Assembly: GCA_038025085.1 (NCBI GenBank)
Contig: CM076146.1
Coordinates: forward strand, 12,338,001-12,402,000
Direction of reading: 5' to 3'
Length of the DNA: 64,000 nucleotides
Origin: Tetragonia tetragonoides
Lineage: Eukaryota; Streptophyta; Magnoliopsida; Caryophyllales; Aizoaceae
The notes under the pieces were generated by a model, which saw nothing but the letters and a program-made list of their open reading frames with translations, was not told where the DNA came from and searched no databases. The stretch's first letter is position 1. The number at the start of each line of letters is the position of its first letter. This document shows positions 20,575-32,099 of this stretch, piece after piece. The position numbers and the translations under genes are program-made.

Positions 20575-22920
20575 TGTTCACGATTTTATACAGAAGCGAT
20601 AATACTGATGTCATACGAAATCAATATAGACAACAATGAAGATAATAAGGAACACAAAGGTCGTTACCAGTTACCACGAATTCATCCACTAAACAATTAA
20701 GTCACCATGGTTACAAGGTTACAAGCCTACAATCACAAACCTCTCATAAGCTTACATATGCTACCTACCTCACACAATATGTTTCCCATAATAACGGGTG
20801 ACTTGACTTAGCTTTTTCACGTTTCCCGCTCACTCTCTTTGAGTACCCTACATGTCTCCCAAGCACACTCAAATAAAATGATATCCACGACCCCTTTATG
20901 TAAGAGTTTTCATGGAGCACAACCTTTTTTCCAAGACTTTCCTATAACCCATAAGAATAATAACATTCCTTAATACAATAGGATTCTAAGTCTAATAAAG
21001 ATAGTCTAGTAGTAGATCACAATAAGGGAACGAACAACCCAAAAAATATCAGTCTATCACGCACAAACTCGCTTGCATATCCCTCACAGACAAAATTTCT
21101 TGGGCGTGCAGGATTTCCTTGTCAGTTGTGCCCGGCAACGCGGCGACATGTTACACAAGATGTCAGTCTCACGCGGCCACGCGACTTCGACCCTTCATCC
21201 TTGCCTGACCGTGTGGTTTTCTTCTCCATCCTTATGCTCCATTATTCCAACTATCTCCCACCTGGATACTCGAACCAAGAATGAACATCTTTATTCCATC
21301 TTCAATGTACCATGAATATAAACACCATCATCTCCAACATGCCACGGAGACCATCTCCAAAACTCACCATGGAGATCCAGCAAGGTATTCACCAACCTCG
21401 ATCATTATTCCGGATCCACTACAAAGACAATCCAAGAAGTTCCCAAGTATCACCGCTTCATCGCTCCCACCAGAACGAAAGCTCTTTCTTCTAACATATC
21501 TTATTCGATCCATCACACACTACGCGTGTCAGCTTCACTTGCGTGCCTTCGATTTTGAGAATTTAAATATGACCACAATTGTCGTTCCAAAACTCCCTAC
21601 GCACAGATTTTCCACGCAGCATATCCAGAAGCTATTCATCTTTCCCGCGACTACCTTCTCATGTTCCACACTTGGTCAAAGTGTCACCAGGTTCCACTCC
21701 ATGTTCCACGACCAAGAAACCAAAAATTGTTCCCGAAAACCCCATAACATGTTAATGGAAACTAAAGAACAAAATTCATATTAATTTGTTCAAGGAAATC
21801 GATAGATGCGAAAAGACAGGCTCCAACATGCCAGAGGGGGGTCACATAAGAGAGAGTGGAACTGACGGAGATGGAGTATCCAAGGATGTCTGGAAGGAGA
21901 GAGATGTTTCATTTGCAATAGAACAGAGAGACTTTGTAACTGATTGTGATTATAACTCCTTAGTTTATTTTCATTTTAATGTTTCACATTAGATTAAGTT
22001 GCTTTACCGATATCAAGTTAAATTTTAAATACAATATTTATCATGATATTTTGCAACTCCCACCGAAACCAAAATCCATGATTCTGATACATAGTTTTTT
22101 GAGGTAAAAACTATCAAACCGCTCGTTCCATAACTTTTGAGGACAAAGTTATCAAACCCTCTCTCGTGTCTTGCACCATCATTGTACTCTGAATCGAACA
22201 CCATCAATTCCCTTGATCTTGACACCTACACCTATCTCATCAAACTAAAGCATGAGTTCCCAAGATTCCCGACGTCACCTTCTCTCGCACCAAAATCATC
22301 ATCTTGACTCCATGAGACTTGTTCAAATAAGAACCTCACCCAAATTGATAGAACCTTTGGCCAAATTGAAATAAACCTAAATGCACCAAACCCTAGAGAG
22401 TGCTCCCAAATATCATTGGGGTTAAACATACCTCTCACTGGAGATCACCAACAGACCTGCCAAAATCCAAAGCGAAACAGTGTCTTCTAGCGTGCTTCTT
22501 CGATCATCCAAGTTGCACCTCCATCACTGAGACCATTTAACAATGGCTCTGATACCACTTTTTGGGGATTTTATTCGAAAGCAGTCACACAAGACCAGTA
22601 TAAACAACAACAAATATTAAGAATACAAGAGGTTTAACATGGAAAACCCAAACCGGGTAAAAAACTACGAGATCGCTACCACGATCTAATCCATTAATTA
22701 ATTGAGTCACCAAGGTTACAATGTTACAAGCATACAATCTCAAGCCTCTTACACGCTTACATATGTTACCTAACCCACTCAATATGTTTCCCATAATAAC
22801 GGTGACTTGACCTAACCTTCCCAGGTTTGCCGCTCACTTTCTTTGAGCACCCTACATGGCTCCCAAGCACACTCATAAAGATAGCCAATACCCCTTTTTA
22901 TAGAGTCTCCATGGAGCATA
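20575..22920 (-). mobile_element. Non-autonomous LTR retrotransposon (about 2.3 kb)
   Basis: Two direct repeats of about 350 bp, 20575-20921 and 22558-22920, share runs such as aatatgtttcccataataac and tcccaagcacactca. On the minus strand the primer site tggtatcagagccattg (22557-22541) follows the upper repeat, matching initiator-Met tRNA. A purine tract (ggaaaaaagg, about 20935) precedes the lower repeat, and a TATA-like ctataaaaagggg lies in the upper LTR (near 22900). The 1.6-kb inside has no gag or pol motif, so it depends on proteins from a partner. The LTRs have diverged and the copy is old. Confidence 0.75.
22541..22557 (-). other. Primer binding site, initiator-Met type
   Basis: tggtatcagagccattg on the minus strand, next to the upper LTR of the 2.3-kb element. 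This is the usual primer site of plant copia and TRIM elements. Confidence 0.7.
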
Positions 22921-23279
22921 CTAGGTGAATGGTTGATGTTGTGCAGGTTTTTCGCCATTAAGAAAATTAATGTATTGACTTATAAGTATCATTTTTTTCC
23001 CTTAGAAATTGGACATTTATGGTTCCCCCATTAATATTTTCTTTAAGATCTACCATTGTGCATATAACTATTTTTATACAAACGCGTTTTGGGTTTCACT
23101 TCTCTTTTATACTATCTTTTTTGCTATTACTTGTACATTGTGTGTACGTAGCCTCAAAAAATATTATATGGCCTATTATTTCATATTATTATGCATATCT
23201 CATCTATAAGTTCTGGATCCGCCACTGAACACAAACACACCATTGTAAATATAAATAATTTCATACATATGTACTTTTA
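22921..23279. other. Unassigned AT-rich spacer
   Basis: No gene or element ends recognised. Overlapping short frames at 23009-23228 are hydrophobic and AT-driven. Confidence 0.35.
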
Positions 23280-24023
23280 AAGAGGTCTTTAAAACCTAAA
23301 TGCAACGGAGCACACCTTGAGGTCATTAAAGGGCCGGTGGTTGAGGGCGGGGTTCTTGATTATAAGACAACCAAGGATCAAGTGGGGCGGTAGTCGATAC
23401 ATTGCATGATGGGGGGAGCAATGTAGGGTAGAAAAAGGGCGTAAATGCAAGTTGAGCCTGAGGCATTACCACATTAGTTGAGCTTGTTGGATACCATAAC
23501 CACTCGGTTGTGAGACCATCAATGCACTATTGTATGAACCAGTTTGTAGCTGCCCGGTTTCAGATCTCAGTTGTAACATCGGCGACCTCATCATCATTGG
23601 ATGGATTCTTCCTCTTGTTCTTGACAAGAACTATATATGCAAATTCAAAGAGAGGTGATCGATACTTCCGATTTTCAAAGAGGAAACGAAAAGGAAAGAA
23701 ATTAAAAGAAAATTGGAAGAGACTAGATAAATACATCAGCTTGGAGCTTCAGGGATTGAATGTACTCAGCAGAATGGAGACTTGGTCCTTTCTGCAACAA
23801 TAGAAAGTGGAAACATAATGCAGTTAGATTATGCTTTCCCTTTCAGCTCGTCTTGCGTGGAATTGGTGGTCAATCGTGGACCAAAAACGCTACGCGTGTA
23901 AATATTTTCATAATTCGGAGCATATTTTTTTAAAATAATTTGCTAGTTTAGTCCACCATGGACCAGGTCTACATAAGATTTTGCAATTTCCCTTAATGTA
24001 TTCGAAATCAAAAGACGAAACAA

Positions 24024-24040
24024 GTTTGCACCAAAAAAAA
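24024..24040 (+). mobile_element. Tail-only dA insertion (gtttgcacc + poly A)
   Basis: Flanked by a 15-base duplication with two mismatches (24009-24023 and 24041-24055). Insert is gtttgcacc followed by eight A. The same ttgcacc-A tail, reversed, is at 29790-29818. Confidence 0.45.
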
Positions 24041-24176
24041 CAATAGACGAAAAAAACACGCAAAGTTAACTTTGAAAGTTTTCAATTATATAGCACGGAA
24101 CATGGATAGGGATATTCTATCTAGGAACATCTTACTAGGTCTAAACATGGCAAAAATGAGCCAAAATCGATTATCT

Positions 24177-24834
24177 GGTCTATGAGAAGACGGACATGTA
24201 GGTTTCCGACAAAGTATCTGCAGCTCTTAGCTGTAGTGAGAACTCTATTTCTCTTGCATCTATTAATTTCAAGTCACAAATAGATTTAGTGGAACAAGTG
24301 GTTTGTGAGGAGAATTTGATCACTGGGATTAAGGATTTGGAGTTAGATTCGGCCAATACTACTGATTCGGTGGTTTCTTCTATTCCCCTAGTAAAGGACT
24401 CTATTTCATCCTTTCTAGTGCTCACTTCCGAATCAACTATCCTATTTCTGGATGGTTCTGTTTCTCGACCATGCCCAAGGCTTGCTCCCAGGCTTTCTTA
24501 CATAGGTCTGTTTTACCTGTTTTCTCTCTCAAGCGCTTTGTTCGTTACAAAAACTTTGGAAGCATGAAGCAGAGTTTGATCCAAGACCTGCAACAGAGTT
24601 GCGTTCTCTCCTTCGCAAGAGGACTCGTAAAGGCCCTTTGAAGAACTTGTTCTATTCAGTTGATATTGATAGCCCGCTAAGGAAGAAACCCGTATTTTGA
24701 CTATCTTAGCTCGAATATGCCTATTATGTATTGTAACTTAGTTTTAGAAACCACAAAGTCTTGCTCTTAAAGTGAGATTTTTAGTGTTTTCATGTGTTGT
24801 GTACATGTTTTCTACAGCTGTCCCAAAAAAAAAA
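24177..24834 (+). mobile_element. 5'-truncated LINE-type or processed retroposon
   Basis: A 658-bp insert with a ten-A tail (24825-24834) and an 8-bp duplication gattatct (24169-24176, 24835-24842). A plus-strand frame runs from about 24192 to 24567 (VSDKVSAALSCSENSIS..., LITGIKDLELDSANTTDSVV). After a shift another coding-like piece ends KGPLKNLFYSVDIDSPLRKK before a stop near 24700. Codon use looks coding but I do not recognise the protein. It could be LINE ORF sequence or a retrocopy of a host mRNA. Confidence 0.6.
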
Positions 24835-24853
24835 GATTATCTAATCCAGAATT

Positions 24854-25421
24854 AAGGATGTAAATGGATCGGATTCGGATCGGGTGGAGCATCATCCGCT
24901 CCATCCGCGAAATCCATCTAATCAATCCACTTCATCCGTCATCCATGAACCATCCAATCCATATCCAATCCATCCGTCATCCGCGGATTAGTGGATGGAT
25001 CGGGTGCTTAACGGTTTATGGACTAAAAACAATGAATACACCCAACTATAATAAAATTTTCAGTAGTCAAACAAAATTTCAACTCATATACGATTGTTTT
25101 ACCTTGTAACAATAAAAATAACACAATTTAGTTTAAATAATAACAATACAAATTAGAAAGTAAGTAAAATTAAACTAAGATGTAAATATAACATAGGTTT
25201 GATATCTTTTTTATATAGTTATTTTACATTTTTATATCTAAACGGGTGACGGATGGATTCGCGGATCGGGTTAGCGGATGAGAAATCTCATCCATCATCC
25301 GCTCCATCCGCCATCCGATCCATCCGTCATCCACTCCATCATCCATTTAATCGGGTTTTAATCCATATATTCGGTTCGGATGGAGCAGATATCCGCGGAT
25401 CATAAATCCATTTACATCTCT
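24854..25421. mobile_element. Mutator-like MITE with 10-bp duplication
   Basis: A 568-bp element flanked by atccagaatt (24844-24853 and 25422-25431). Ends aaggatgtaaatggat and, read inward from the right, agagatgtaaatggat are inverted repeats. Both arms are rich in catccgctccatccgc words. The 9-11-bp target size fits Mutator-like elements. Its duplication begins one base after that of the retroposon 24177-24834. Confidence 0.75.
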
Positions 25422-25431
25422 ATCCAGAATT

Positions 25432-26180
25432 GAATAATTTAATGATCGCGACTCGCAGGACCGAAATCAACCGAATTTAGAATAGCTCAATGCCTATCCT
25501 GGTTTGACGGAATTGAAAACAAAGCTGAATAAATTATGCCTCAAAGCGAATTATTTTAAGCTGAACAAAACATAATCCAAACTGATTTGACCAGAAGCAA
25601 CACAACTAGGACCCATTTTAACCCAAACAAACTACTTCTTTCGGTCTATGGAAATCTTGACTTTTGGAGAATAACACAAATATTAAGGAAAACACATTTT
25701 AGCACAAAAATTCCAACTTTACCCTTAAAAAAAGAGCACATGAGCTTTTAAGAGAGAGAAAATAATATTTTACTGGGTATTTATTGCTTTCCTTGCTTTT
25801 GTATTACTTTTCTTGCTTTTGTATTACTTTTCTTACTTTTGTAGCTAGTGGAGAGAGAGTGGTGAATATAGGCACATGGGGGTGAGAAGATGGGAGGGGT
25901 AAAATAGTAAATGGTTCTCAAATACACTGCCATATAAGGAAACGTAAAGATTTCCATGATCCAAACATAAGAGGAAAATGTAAAGATTTTCGTGGACCGG
26001 AGGGAGTATAAATCAAACCCGAGCTGATCCCTAGGTTCTAATTTATTTTTGCTTGTTAAAAAAAATAGTGCAAGTGACTGGCGATTAAGCCACCCCTGTT
26101 ACGTCATGTACGTTCAGATTCTTGTGTTCAACAGCGAACATATCAGACTAATTGAACAATCAGCGCAAGCACTGGCCTCG
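25432..26180. other. Spacer with a decayed Stowaway-like copy
   Basis: 25632-26009 matches the Stowaway-like element at 45191-45551 (aatcttgacttttggagaat at the left, gtggaccggagggagta at the right). Its left end has decayed (cttctttcggtctatgg). No gene seen in the rest. Confidence 0.6.
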
Positions 26181-26300
26181 TCAACATAGCAGCAACAAGA
26201 GACTAGTATAATTCCTAGAAGTCAGAAGACACAAGGCATGGGGCAATGCGAATTCGAACCCATGTTTTTGCCTTACCAAACCACTTGGTAGTAAGACCAT
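26181..26300 (-). mobile_element. tRNA-derived SINE-like head
   Basis: On the minus strand accaagtggtttggtaaggc looks like an A box and gggttcgaattcg is a near-canonical B box about 15 bases later. The tail and duplication are not resolved. Confidence 0.35.
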
Positions 26301-26460
26301 GTTCTTTTCGTCGTTTCCATGCTCGTCGTTCTGTTTCGCATTCTTTACTTCATTTTGTCTCACAATTTCTTCCATTTTCCGCACCGCACCGCGCCATTCC
26401 GTTCCGTTTCTCACCCTCGGACACAATTCCATTGAATAGAACTGTATTATCAGGTATAAT
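26300..26460. mobile_element. MITE fragment related to 30510-30690
   Basis: Starts gaccatgttcttttcgtcg and shares caccgcaccgcgccattccg-type words with the element at 30.5 kb in the opposite sense. The right end (tagaactgtattatc) is decayed. Confidence 0.4.
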
Positions 26461-26508
26461 TCTCATGAGGGATTTCCTCATTATCATTATCAATACTGAA
26501 TACAAGGG

Positions 26509-27182
26509 TTAAGTTGGACTGAGCCCTAATACACAGACAAAGGGCCTAACTACACAAGCCTTGGCCCTTTGAGGACTAGAAAAGGAGATTATCACCGAGA
26601 AAGACACAATAACCGCAGGTGGAGCGGCGAGAATCGGGGCACCCGACCCAACCGACATTAGAGTATGCGGTGAGGCCAGTGATTCTGGAAGGCTAGAGAT
26701 GAATACCATAGTCAAGGGTACCCTGAATGTAACGCAAGATGCGTTTGATAGCCTGAAAGTGGGGTTCCTGGGGGTCATGCATGTAAAGACAAATCTGCTA
26801 CATACCATAGGAAATGTCAGGACGGGTGAAGGTGAGATAGTGGAGGCACCGGCAAGGCTGCGGTAGAGGGATGGCTGGTCGACTATGAGAGGTCCCGCGT
26901 CGGGACCAAGTTTGCATTTGGTGTCGATGGGGTGGTGCACAGTTTGCAATCGGCCATGTGAGCACGGTCAAGGATCTTGAGGGCATATTTCTTTTGAGAG
27001 AGAAAGAGGCTTTGAGGTGTACGGGAGGCAATAATGCCAAGAAAGTAGTGGAGGGCACCTAGGCCAGTCATGGCAAACTCGGTGCTAAGAGGAGAGAGAA
27101 TTTTGTGGAGGAGAGCATCGGAGGAGGCAATGAGGACAATGTCATCGACATAATTTCGTCTGTGTATTAGGACGCAACCCAA
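26509..27182 (-). pseudogene. Ty1/copia Pol fragment (RT end to RNase H start)
   Basis: Minus-strand frames carry copia RT motifs in order: YVDDIVLIASSD (the catalytic YVDD), GLGALHYFLGI, FLSQKKYALKILDRA, then after a frameshift YRSLAGA, LHYLTFTRPDISYGM and CLYMHDP-like words, and a decayed RNase H start. At least three frame changes are needed and both element ends are missing. Copia polymerases copy retrotransposon RNA in the cytoplasm; this remnant is inactive. Confidence 0.85.
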
Positions 27183-27444
27183 TATAAATTAATTAAATAT
27201 TTACATATTTATTTATATTCTATCAAACTGGGCCTAAGTATGGAACTAATAAACCACAATCCTTATTGGTTAATCCTAGGTTCTAATTAAACCCTCTTCA
27301 ACCCACTGATTTGCTAAGAAATTACCATAACTTTCTTTTCATATTATGAGTGTTATCTGTGATTTGCAATTAGTTCATAATATGGTTATATCGTAGCCCC
27401 CTTTATTTTCATTGGGATGGCCATATCCTACTTCTTATTCCAAG

Positions 27445-27446
<2 letters not shown>
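27183..27446. other. Unassigned spacer
   Basis: AT-rich sequence between the copia fragment and an AT microsatellite. Nothing recognised. Confidence 0.35.

Positions 27447-27502
<56 letters not shown>
27447..27502. repeat. (AT)n microsatellite
   Basis: About 28 TA units directly before a Helitron-like segment. The same arrangement is at 40159-40226. Confidence 0.95.
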
Positions 27503-27505
<3 letters not shown>

Positions 27506-27629
27506 GCATTTTCGGGTAGCAATGAGACAAATCACGTAAGCGAGAAATTTTAGAGCGCACCACCTAAGTGAGAATAATGATAAAAAATAAATGGTGTAAA
27601 ACGTTTAGAAGTCTTAGCATTCTAACCGG

Positions 27630-28040
27630 TATAAAAAAAAAATTGGTTCAAGGAAAAGAGAACTTGTCATTCATGAAATATCATAATACATTTACAAATA
27701 CAAATTTCTCCAAACAAGTGCAAATCTAAAATAACAATATGAATATATTTTCCAACACCACTGCTTGTAATCGGTGTCTTGCAAGGCTTCGTCGAATTTC
27801 ATGGTGCCCACGCATTATCCCTTCAATCGAAGATAATCACCAAATGTGCTACAGGTATTCGGAAATAGAGATTCATTTGATATTGAAGATCCAACTTGTC
27901 TTCCCATCCAAACAAAATAAAAAAAGATCCAACAATCTAAATAGGATCTCATCAATCTAACCATCCTAGAAAATCTCACATATTGTGAGAGAAAGACTCT
28001 CATATAGAGAGAGAAACCAACTCTCACCACTAGAATTATA
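27630..28040 (-). mobile_element. Retroposon copy related to 42497-43182
   Basis: Shares with 42.5-43.2 kb the words ctgcttgtaatcggtgtctt, tacaaaatgtgct-like, cggaaatagagattc-like and catccaaacaaaat-like in the same order, on the minus strand. It is shorter and more decayed. The duplication is not resolved. Confidence 0.5.
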
Positions 28041-29059
28041 CATAACGTTTTCTATTCATCTCAAAAAATACCAAAAATTACACCATCAGATTCGTATAAA
28101 AAATGTTTTAGAACGAGATGCATTTACAATATGTTTAGAACATATAAATAAGCATTGAGGCGTGTCACATAAGCATAGATCACATGACGCGTCACCTATG
28201 CAAGTCTAAATTTTATAAAAAAAATAATCATAACATATTATCACACGTTAGCATTTGGATTTCACTAAACGACTAAAGAGTTTGGATTTACCCACTTTCC
28301 CTTCCGTTCCCCCTTAGACTCCTATAAACAAGTGATTAACTTAATATTCCCCCAACTATTTAGATACAATGTCAAATATAAATTCGTTGATCAAACATCA
28401 AAATCCCCGGTTTCCTTCTATTAAGCTCCTATAGACTTACGTGTTTTGCCTTTTTTGTTTGCTTTGTTTACTTTCTTCAATTTTCTTCTTCCCATTCTTT
28501 ACTTAGTAATGTTTTGTTTTGTATTGATTCGTGTTAATTATTGGTTCTCCTAATTGGTTCAACTAATTGGTTAATACTCTTTTTCTTCCTTCATATCAAG
28601 TTCCTTTTCTATCCGGTTTGTGTATAGTATATTTTTTTGTTTTTGCTACAGTTTACTAATCTATACTCGTGTTTTTGTGTTGCAGACTTTATGTGGATTT
28701 ACATTGAAGAACAAAAGTAAAGATACAAAGGATTCTTTTCTCCTTTCCGGTACGTGTCACCTTTATTTTTATTTATCAATTCATGACTCAAAATTCGTAT
28801 GTTAAAAACTAAATATTGATAAACAACGAGAGTTTTATGAGAGTTATAACAGATCTTCGTCATATATTCAAAATCATATATAACTTTTTCTATACATCTC
28901 GAAAAATAACACAAATTACACTATTAGATTCGGTAACAATTGTTGTTTGAAAGAAATATACCTTTATTGTTGAAGGGGAGTTACGCAATGGTAAAAAGGT
29001 TCGATAAGTTTATTTACCTTGAAACAATAGTAGCTTTTTTTATATGTATTGATTAATTT
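28041..29059. other. Interior of Helitron-like segment, no gene
   Basis: Contains tttgtgttgcag (28675-28686) and other splice-like words, and a repeat of the tataactttttctacacatc-type motif seen in the other Helitron-like copy. No convincing coding exon. Confidence 0.35.
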
Positions 29060-29355
29060 GGCTACGTCTATGTTTGGCACGAACAACTAGCTTTTCTATA
29101 AAAGCTACAGGTTGAAGCTTGCGGCTAATATTTTCTACTCTCTGCTACCAAACAGTTTGTCATTAGATTTTTAGTGTGCAGCTACAGCTACAGTTAAGTT
29201 TTTTGAAAGCTATCCCTACAAGCTTCTACCTGCAGTTACAGCTACAACTCGTTTATTAGCCTTTTGTATCACTTTTAGCAGTTTTCTACTAATTTCTTTC
29301 CTTTAATAACACTTGACAGCTACAGCTACAGCTAATTTTGCTAAACATAACCTTA
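29060..29355. mobile_element. MITE with agctacagctac repeats
   Basis: Ends ctacgtctatgtttggca and tgctaaacataacctta are imperfect inverted repeats. The interior is largely agctacag/ctgtagct words that pair across the centre. No ORF; duplication unresolved. Confidence 0.5.
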
Positions 29356-29789
29356 ATAACTCTCTAATTGTCAAAAGTATTATCAGATACCACAAGAAGT
29401 ACTGATTCAACATAGGCATCTAATTTACATCTTCATTTTTTCGCTGAGTTCTATGCTTTTGGAAAATACTTCATTATTGAACCCTTTTATCATTGCTTAA
29501 TTCCTCTTCAATCAATTATAAGGATATATATTTCCATCCAAAACATTCATTACCTAGAAAATCAAAAAAATTGTTCATTCATAGAGTTGAATGTTATTAC
29601 ACTCCAACACTAAAACTCAAAGTGTGTGAGATTTTAAAAATAAAAAATAAAAAATCTCACCCCTTCTTGTCGTTTTTCCTCCCACTTACGTTTTGTATGT
29701 GCATTAACAAGAAAACAATTTAGACGGTGATCAAAAAATTAAATAATACTCATAATAGTAGTGCATGTAAAATGGTATAGTGAGAAGTT

Positions 29790-29818
29790 CTTTTTTTTTT
29801 TTTTTTTTTTGGTGCAAG
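29790..29818 (-). mobile_element. Tail-only dA insertion (cttgcacc + poly A)
   Basis: A perfect 14-base duplication tatagtgagaagtt (29776-29789 and 29819-29832) encloses only 29 bases. On the minus strand these read cttgcacc, twenty A, g. This is the clearest case of an insertion that is nearly all tail. Confidence 0.75.
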
Positions 29819-30238
29819 TATAGTGAGAAGTTTCAACTCTAAAGGTCTACAAACACTTGGAGTCCTAATATGATGAGTATGCATGAGAACCTACTCAATA
29901 TAAGATTGATATCCGTCATTCACATTTGCCTCATCCAATTAGTTGTAGCTCCCTACATTCCATTAGACATATTTCTTTTACCATATTTATATATTGATTT
30001 TTATACATATAGATATCACTCTATACTTTTACAAATAAAGGATTCAATTTTGATATGTATAATAATAAAAGTTAATTTATTAATCTATATATTAAATTGA
30101 AAGTGTTGGATTATAGTCTATTTAAAAAAAAAGTTGTATAAGCTAATGAAATAATAGTTTAAAGTATTTAATATATTAAATATCATATACGAGTGTATTA
30201 ACAATGAAATCGTGCATCGCACGGACTTTAAAATTAGT

Positions 30239-30509
30239 CTGTTAAAGTTTCCACATGTTTCTCATATGGTAATTAACTAATAGGCCGGAGATCTAAAAAA
30301 AAATTAATAACTAATTATAAAAAAAGAACAAACAAAGATAAAGAGTAGTAAAATAAAATGCAACTAAATTATGCTTTCTTTTTCTTACAAATAAAAATAC
30401 TTCAGCATCTTATAGTGGTATACTGGTATAGATATTAGATAGTTCATCATCTTTCTATATTGTCTCAACTTCATCAAACGTTATCCCATACGGCATCATT
30501 TGCTTCAAG
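30239..30509. other. Unassigned spacer
   Basis: AT-rich sequence. Nothing recognised. Confidence 0.3.
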
Positions 30510-30688
30510 GAAGGCCCTGTTCTCTTCAACGGAATGGTGCGAGATGGTGAGGAACGGAACGGCGCGGTGCGGATAATTTAAAAATATGTGAGACAAAATG
30601 AAGTATAAAATGCGGCGCGGAACGGAACGAATTGAAACGAAATGGAAAGAAACGAAATGCAACATAGAATCAATGAAAAGAACGGGGC
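30510..30688. mobile_element. MITE with ggaacggaacgg words
   Basis: Ends ggccctgttctcttcaacgg and atgaaaagaacggggcc are inverted. The interior repeats cggaacgg and gaaacgaaatgg. The right flank is taa, the left gaa, so a 3-bp target is plausible but not exact. Ends share the gttctttt word with other Harbinger-type MITEs here. Confidence 0.55.
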
Positions 30689-30689
30689 C

Positions 30690-31330
30690 TAAGTCGCTAA
30701 ACTACTAACTACATGATCTAATATGATACTCCCTATGTCCAATAAACATGATAGATTAGTATTTTCGTTAACATTGTGTAACAATAAAATTGAATATGCT
30801 ATATTTATAATAATTCATTAAAAAAATAAAGGACACTTGGCACCTATCTGTAAAGCCAAGTGTTAACGTTTGGCCATTTGGATGACGTGTTAGCTAAAAT
30901 AATACTAATTTTTTATTGCACGTAATACGTGTATTTTATATGATAGTAGGATGGTTTTTATCGAACTTAAATTCTGAAATTTTACCAACAAAAGAAAATC
31001 AACGAATATCTAGCATAAATTTTCTCTTTTATTATTAATACAAACAAAATATTTACTATAGTTACGTAAGTGCTAGCGTCAGTTAATATGGCCAAAAATA
31101 ACGCTACGATAACGAACCCAAGCCGTATTCTTAGCTTGTCAGAAAGAGTTCCTCGAGAATGATCTAGAGCTGCTGCTTGTTCTGGCCAAACATGTTCCCC
31201 ACCCACCCCCCACGCCCCACCTCTCACCCAGTCACCCCCACCCAACCAACCCTGGCTTATTGTATATTTGTATTGATTGATGTTTCTTGGATAGTGGGAG
31301 CCTGGAAGGTGTGTTCTTTTTTACCAAACT
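30690..31330. other. Unassigned spacer
   Basis: Contains a partial Stowaway-like end (tactccctatgtccaataaa, about 30727) and a C-rich patch at 31197-31250. No gene seen. Confidence 0.35.
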
Positions 31331-31670
31331 AATGATACGTTTGATTCAAATAAATTTCACGTAACTAAATTGAATTAAACTGAGCTAAATTTAATAACAC
31401 TAAACTGAACTAAATTGAACTTAATTGCCCCAAATTGAAGTTAACTGAACTGAACTGAATTATCATAATTATTCTAATCATTATAATTATTTATTATAAA
31501 TATGATAATTATTATAATAATCATAATCTGAACTGAATTGAACTTAACTGAACTTAATGGTACTGAACTGGACAAAACTGAACTGAACTAAACTTAATGG
31601 CACTGATCTGGACTGAAATGAACTGAACTTAACTTAATTTAAGTGAAATTAGGTTGAATCAAACAGACCC
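31331..31670. mobile_element. MITE-like element of ctgaact repeats
   Basis: Left end gtttgattcaaataaattt and right end ggttgaatcaaacagaccc are inverted. The inside is a mass of actgaactgaa/ctaaattgaac words with a short AT-rich palindrome (attattataa) in the middle. Confidence 0.5.
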
Positions 31671-31684
31671 TCAAAAAAAAAAGA
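31671..31684 (+). mobile_element. Tail-only dA insertion (tc + poly A)
   Basis: The 18-base words at 31653-31670 and 31685-31702 differ at one base. Only tcaaaaaaaaaaga lies between. The duplicated word includes the terminal repeat of the ctgaact element. Slippage cannot easily explain so long a duplication. Confidence 0.55.
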
Positions 31685-31811
31685 GTTGAATCAAACAGAG
31701 CCTAAATTGAATTCCAGTGAAATGAACTGAATTGTGAGAGGAAAAGTAGATCATTGAACTTAAGTGAACTCCAATCATAAATTGAACTGATCTGAACCAA
31801 TTATTGAGTAA

Positions 31812-31977
31812 GAGTGCGTTTTGTAAGGCTGAACTTATCTGAAGTGAACTGAATTGAACTGAATTGGACCCTACTGAACTGAATTGAACACAACTGGATA
31901 TGTGAGACAAAAGGTATTTTTCTGAACTTAGCACCATTTAACTGAACTGAACATCATTGAACTGAATTAGAACACCC
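31812..31977. repeat. Second ctgaactgaa-rich element
   Basis: Starts gtgcgttttgtaaggctgaa and ends actgaattagaacacccta. Composition matches 31331-31670 but the ends are of a different kind. Confidence 0.4.
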
Positions 31978-32099
31978 TAAATTGACACAAAATCATTCCT
32001 GAACTACATTAAACTAAACTGAATCGTGTAAACTTTAAAGAAACCACCGTAGTGGGAAAAAACACACCATAGTTTAGTGAGTTACATATAAGGAGTATT

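Larger units (their letters stand above)
27503..30238 (+). mobile_element. Helitron-like segment, copy 1
   Basis: Begins after the AT repeat with gaggcattttcgggtagcaa then gcaccacctaagtgag, matching the start of 40227-42034. Near its end is a hairpin cgtgc-atc-gcacg (30211-30223) followed by gactttaaaattagt, close to the Helitron 3' signature (hairpin then CTAGT). No Rep/helicase frame was seen, so it is non-autonomous. A retroposon-like block, a MITE and a tail-only insert lie inside. Borders are approximate. Confidence 0.5.

Noticed and set aside
21281..21784. 167-codon plus-strand frame in the non-autonomous LTR element
   Set aside because: It is antisense to the element, has no recognisable motif, and composition looks non-coding.
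26883..27182. Intact copia reverse transcriptase
   Set aside because: Only the end of RT is present, with frame changes and no LTRs; annotated as a fragment.
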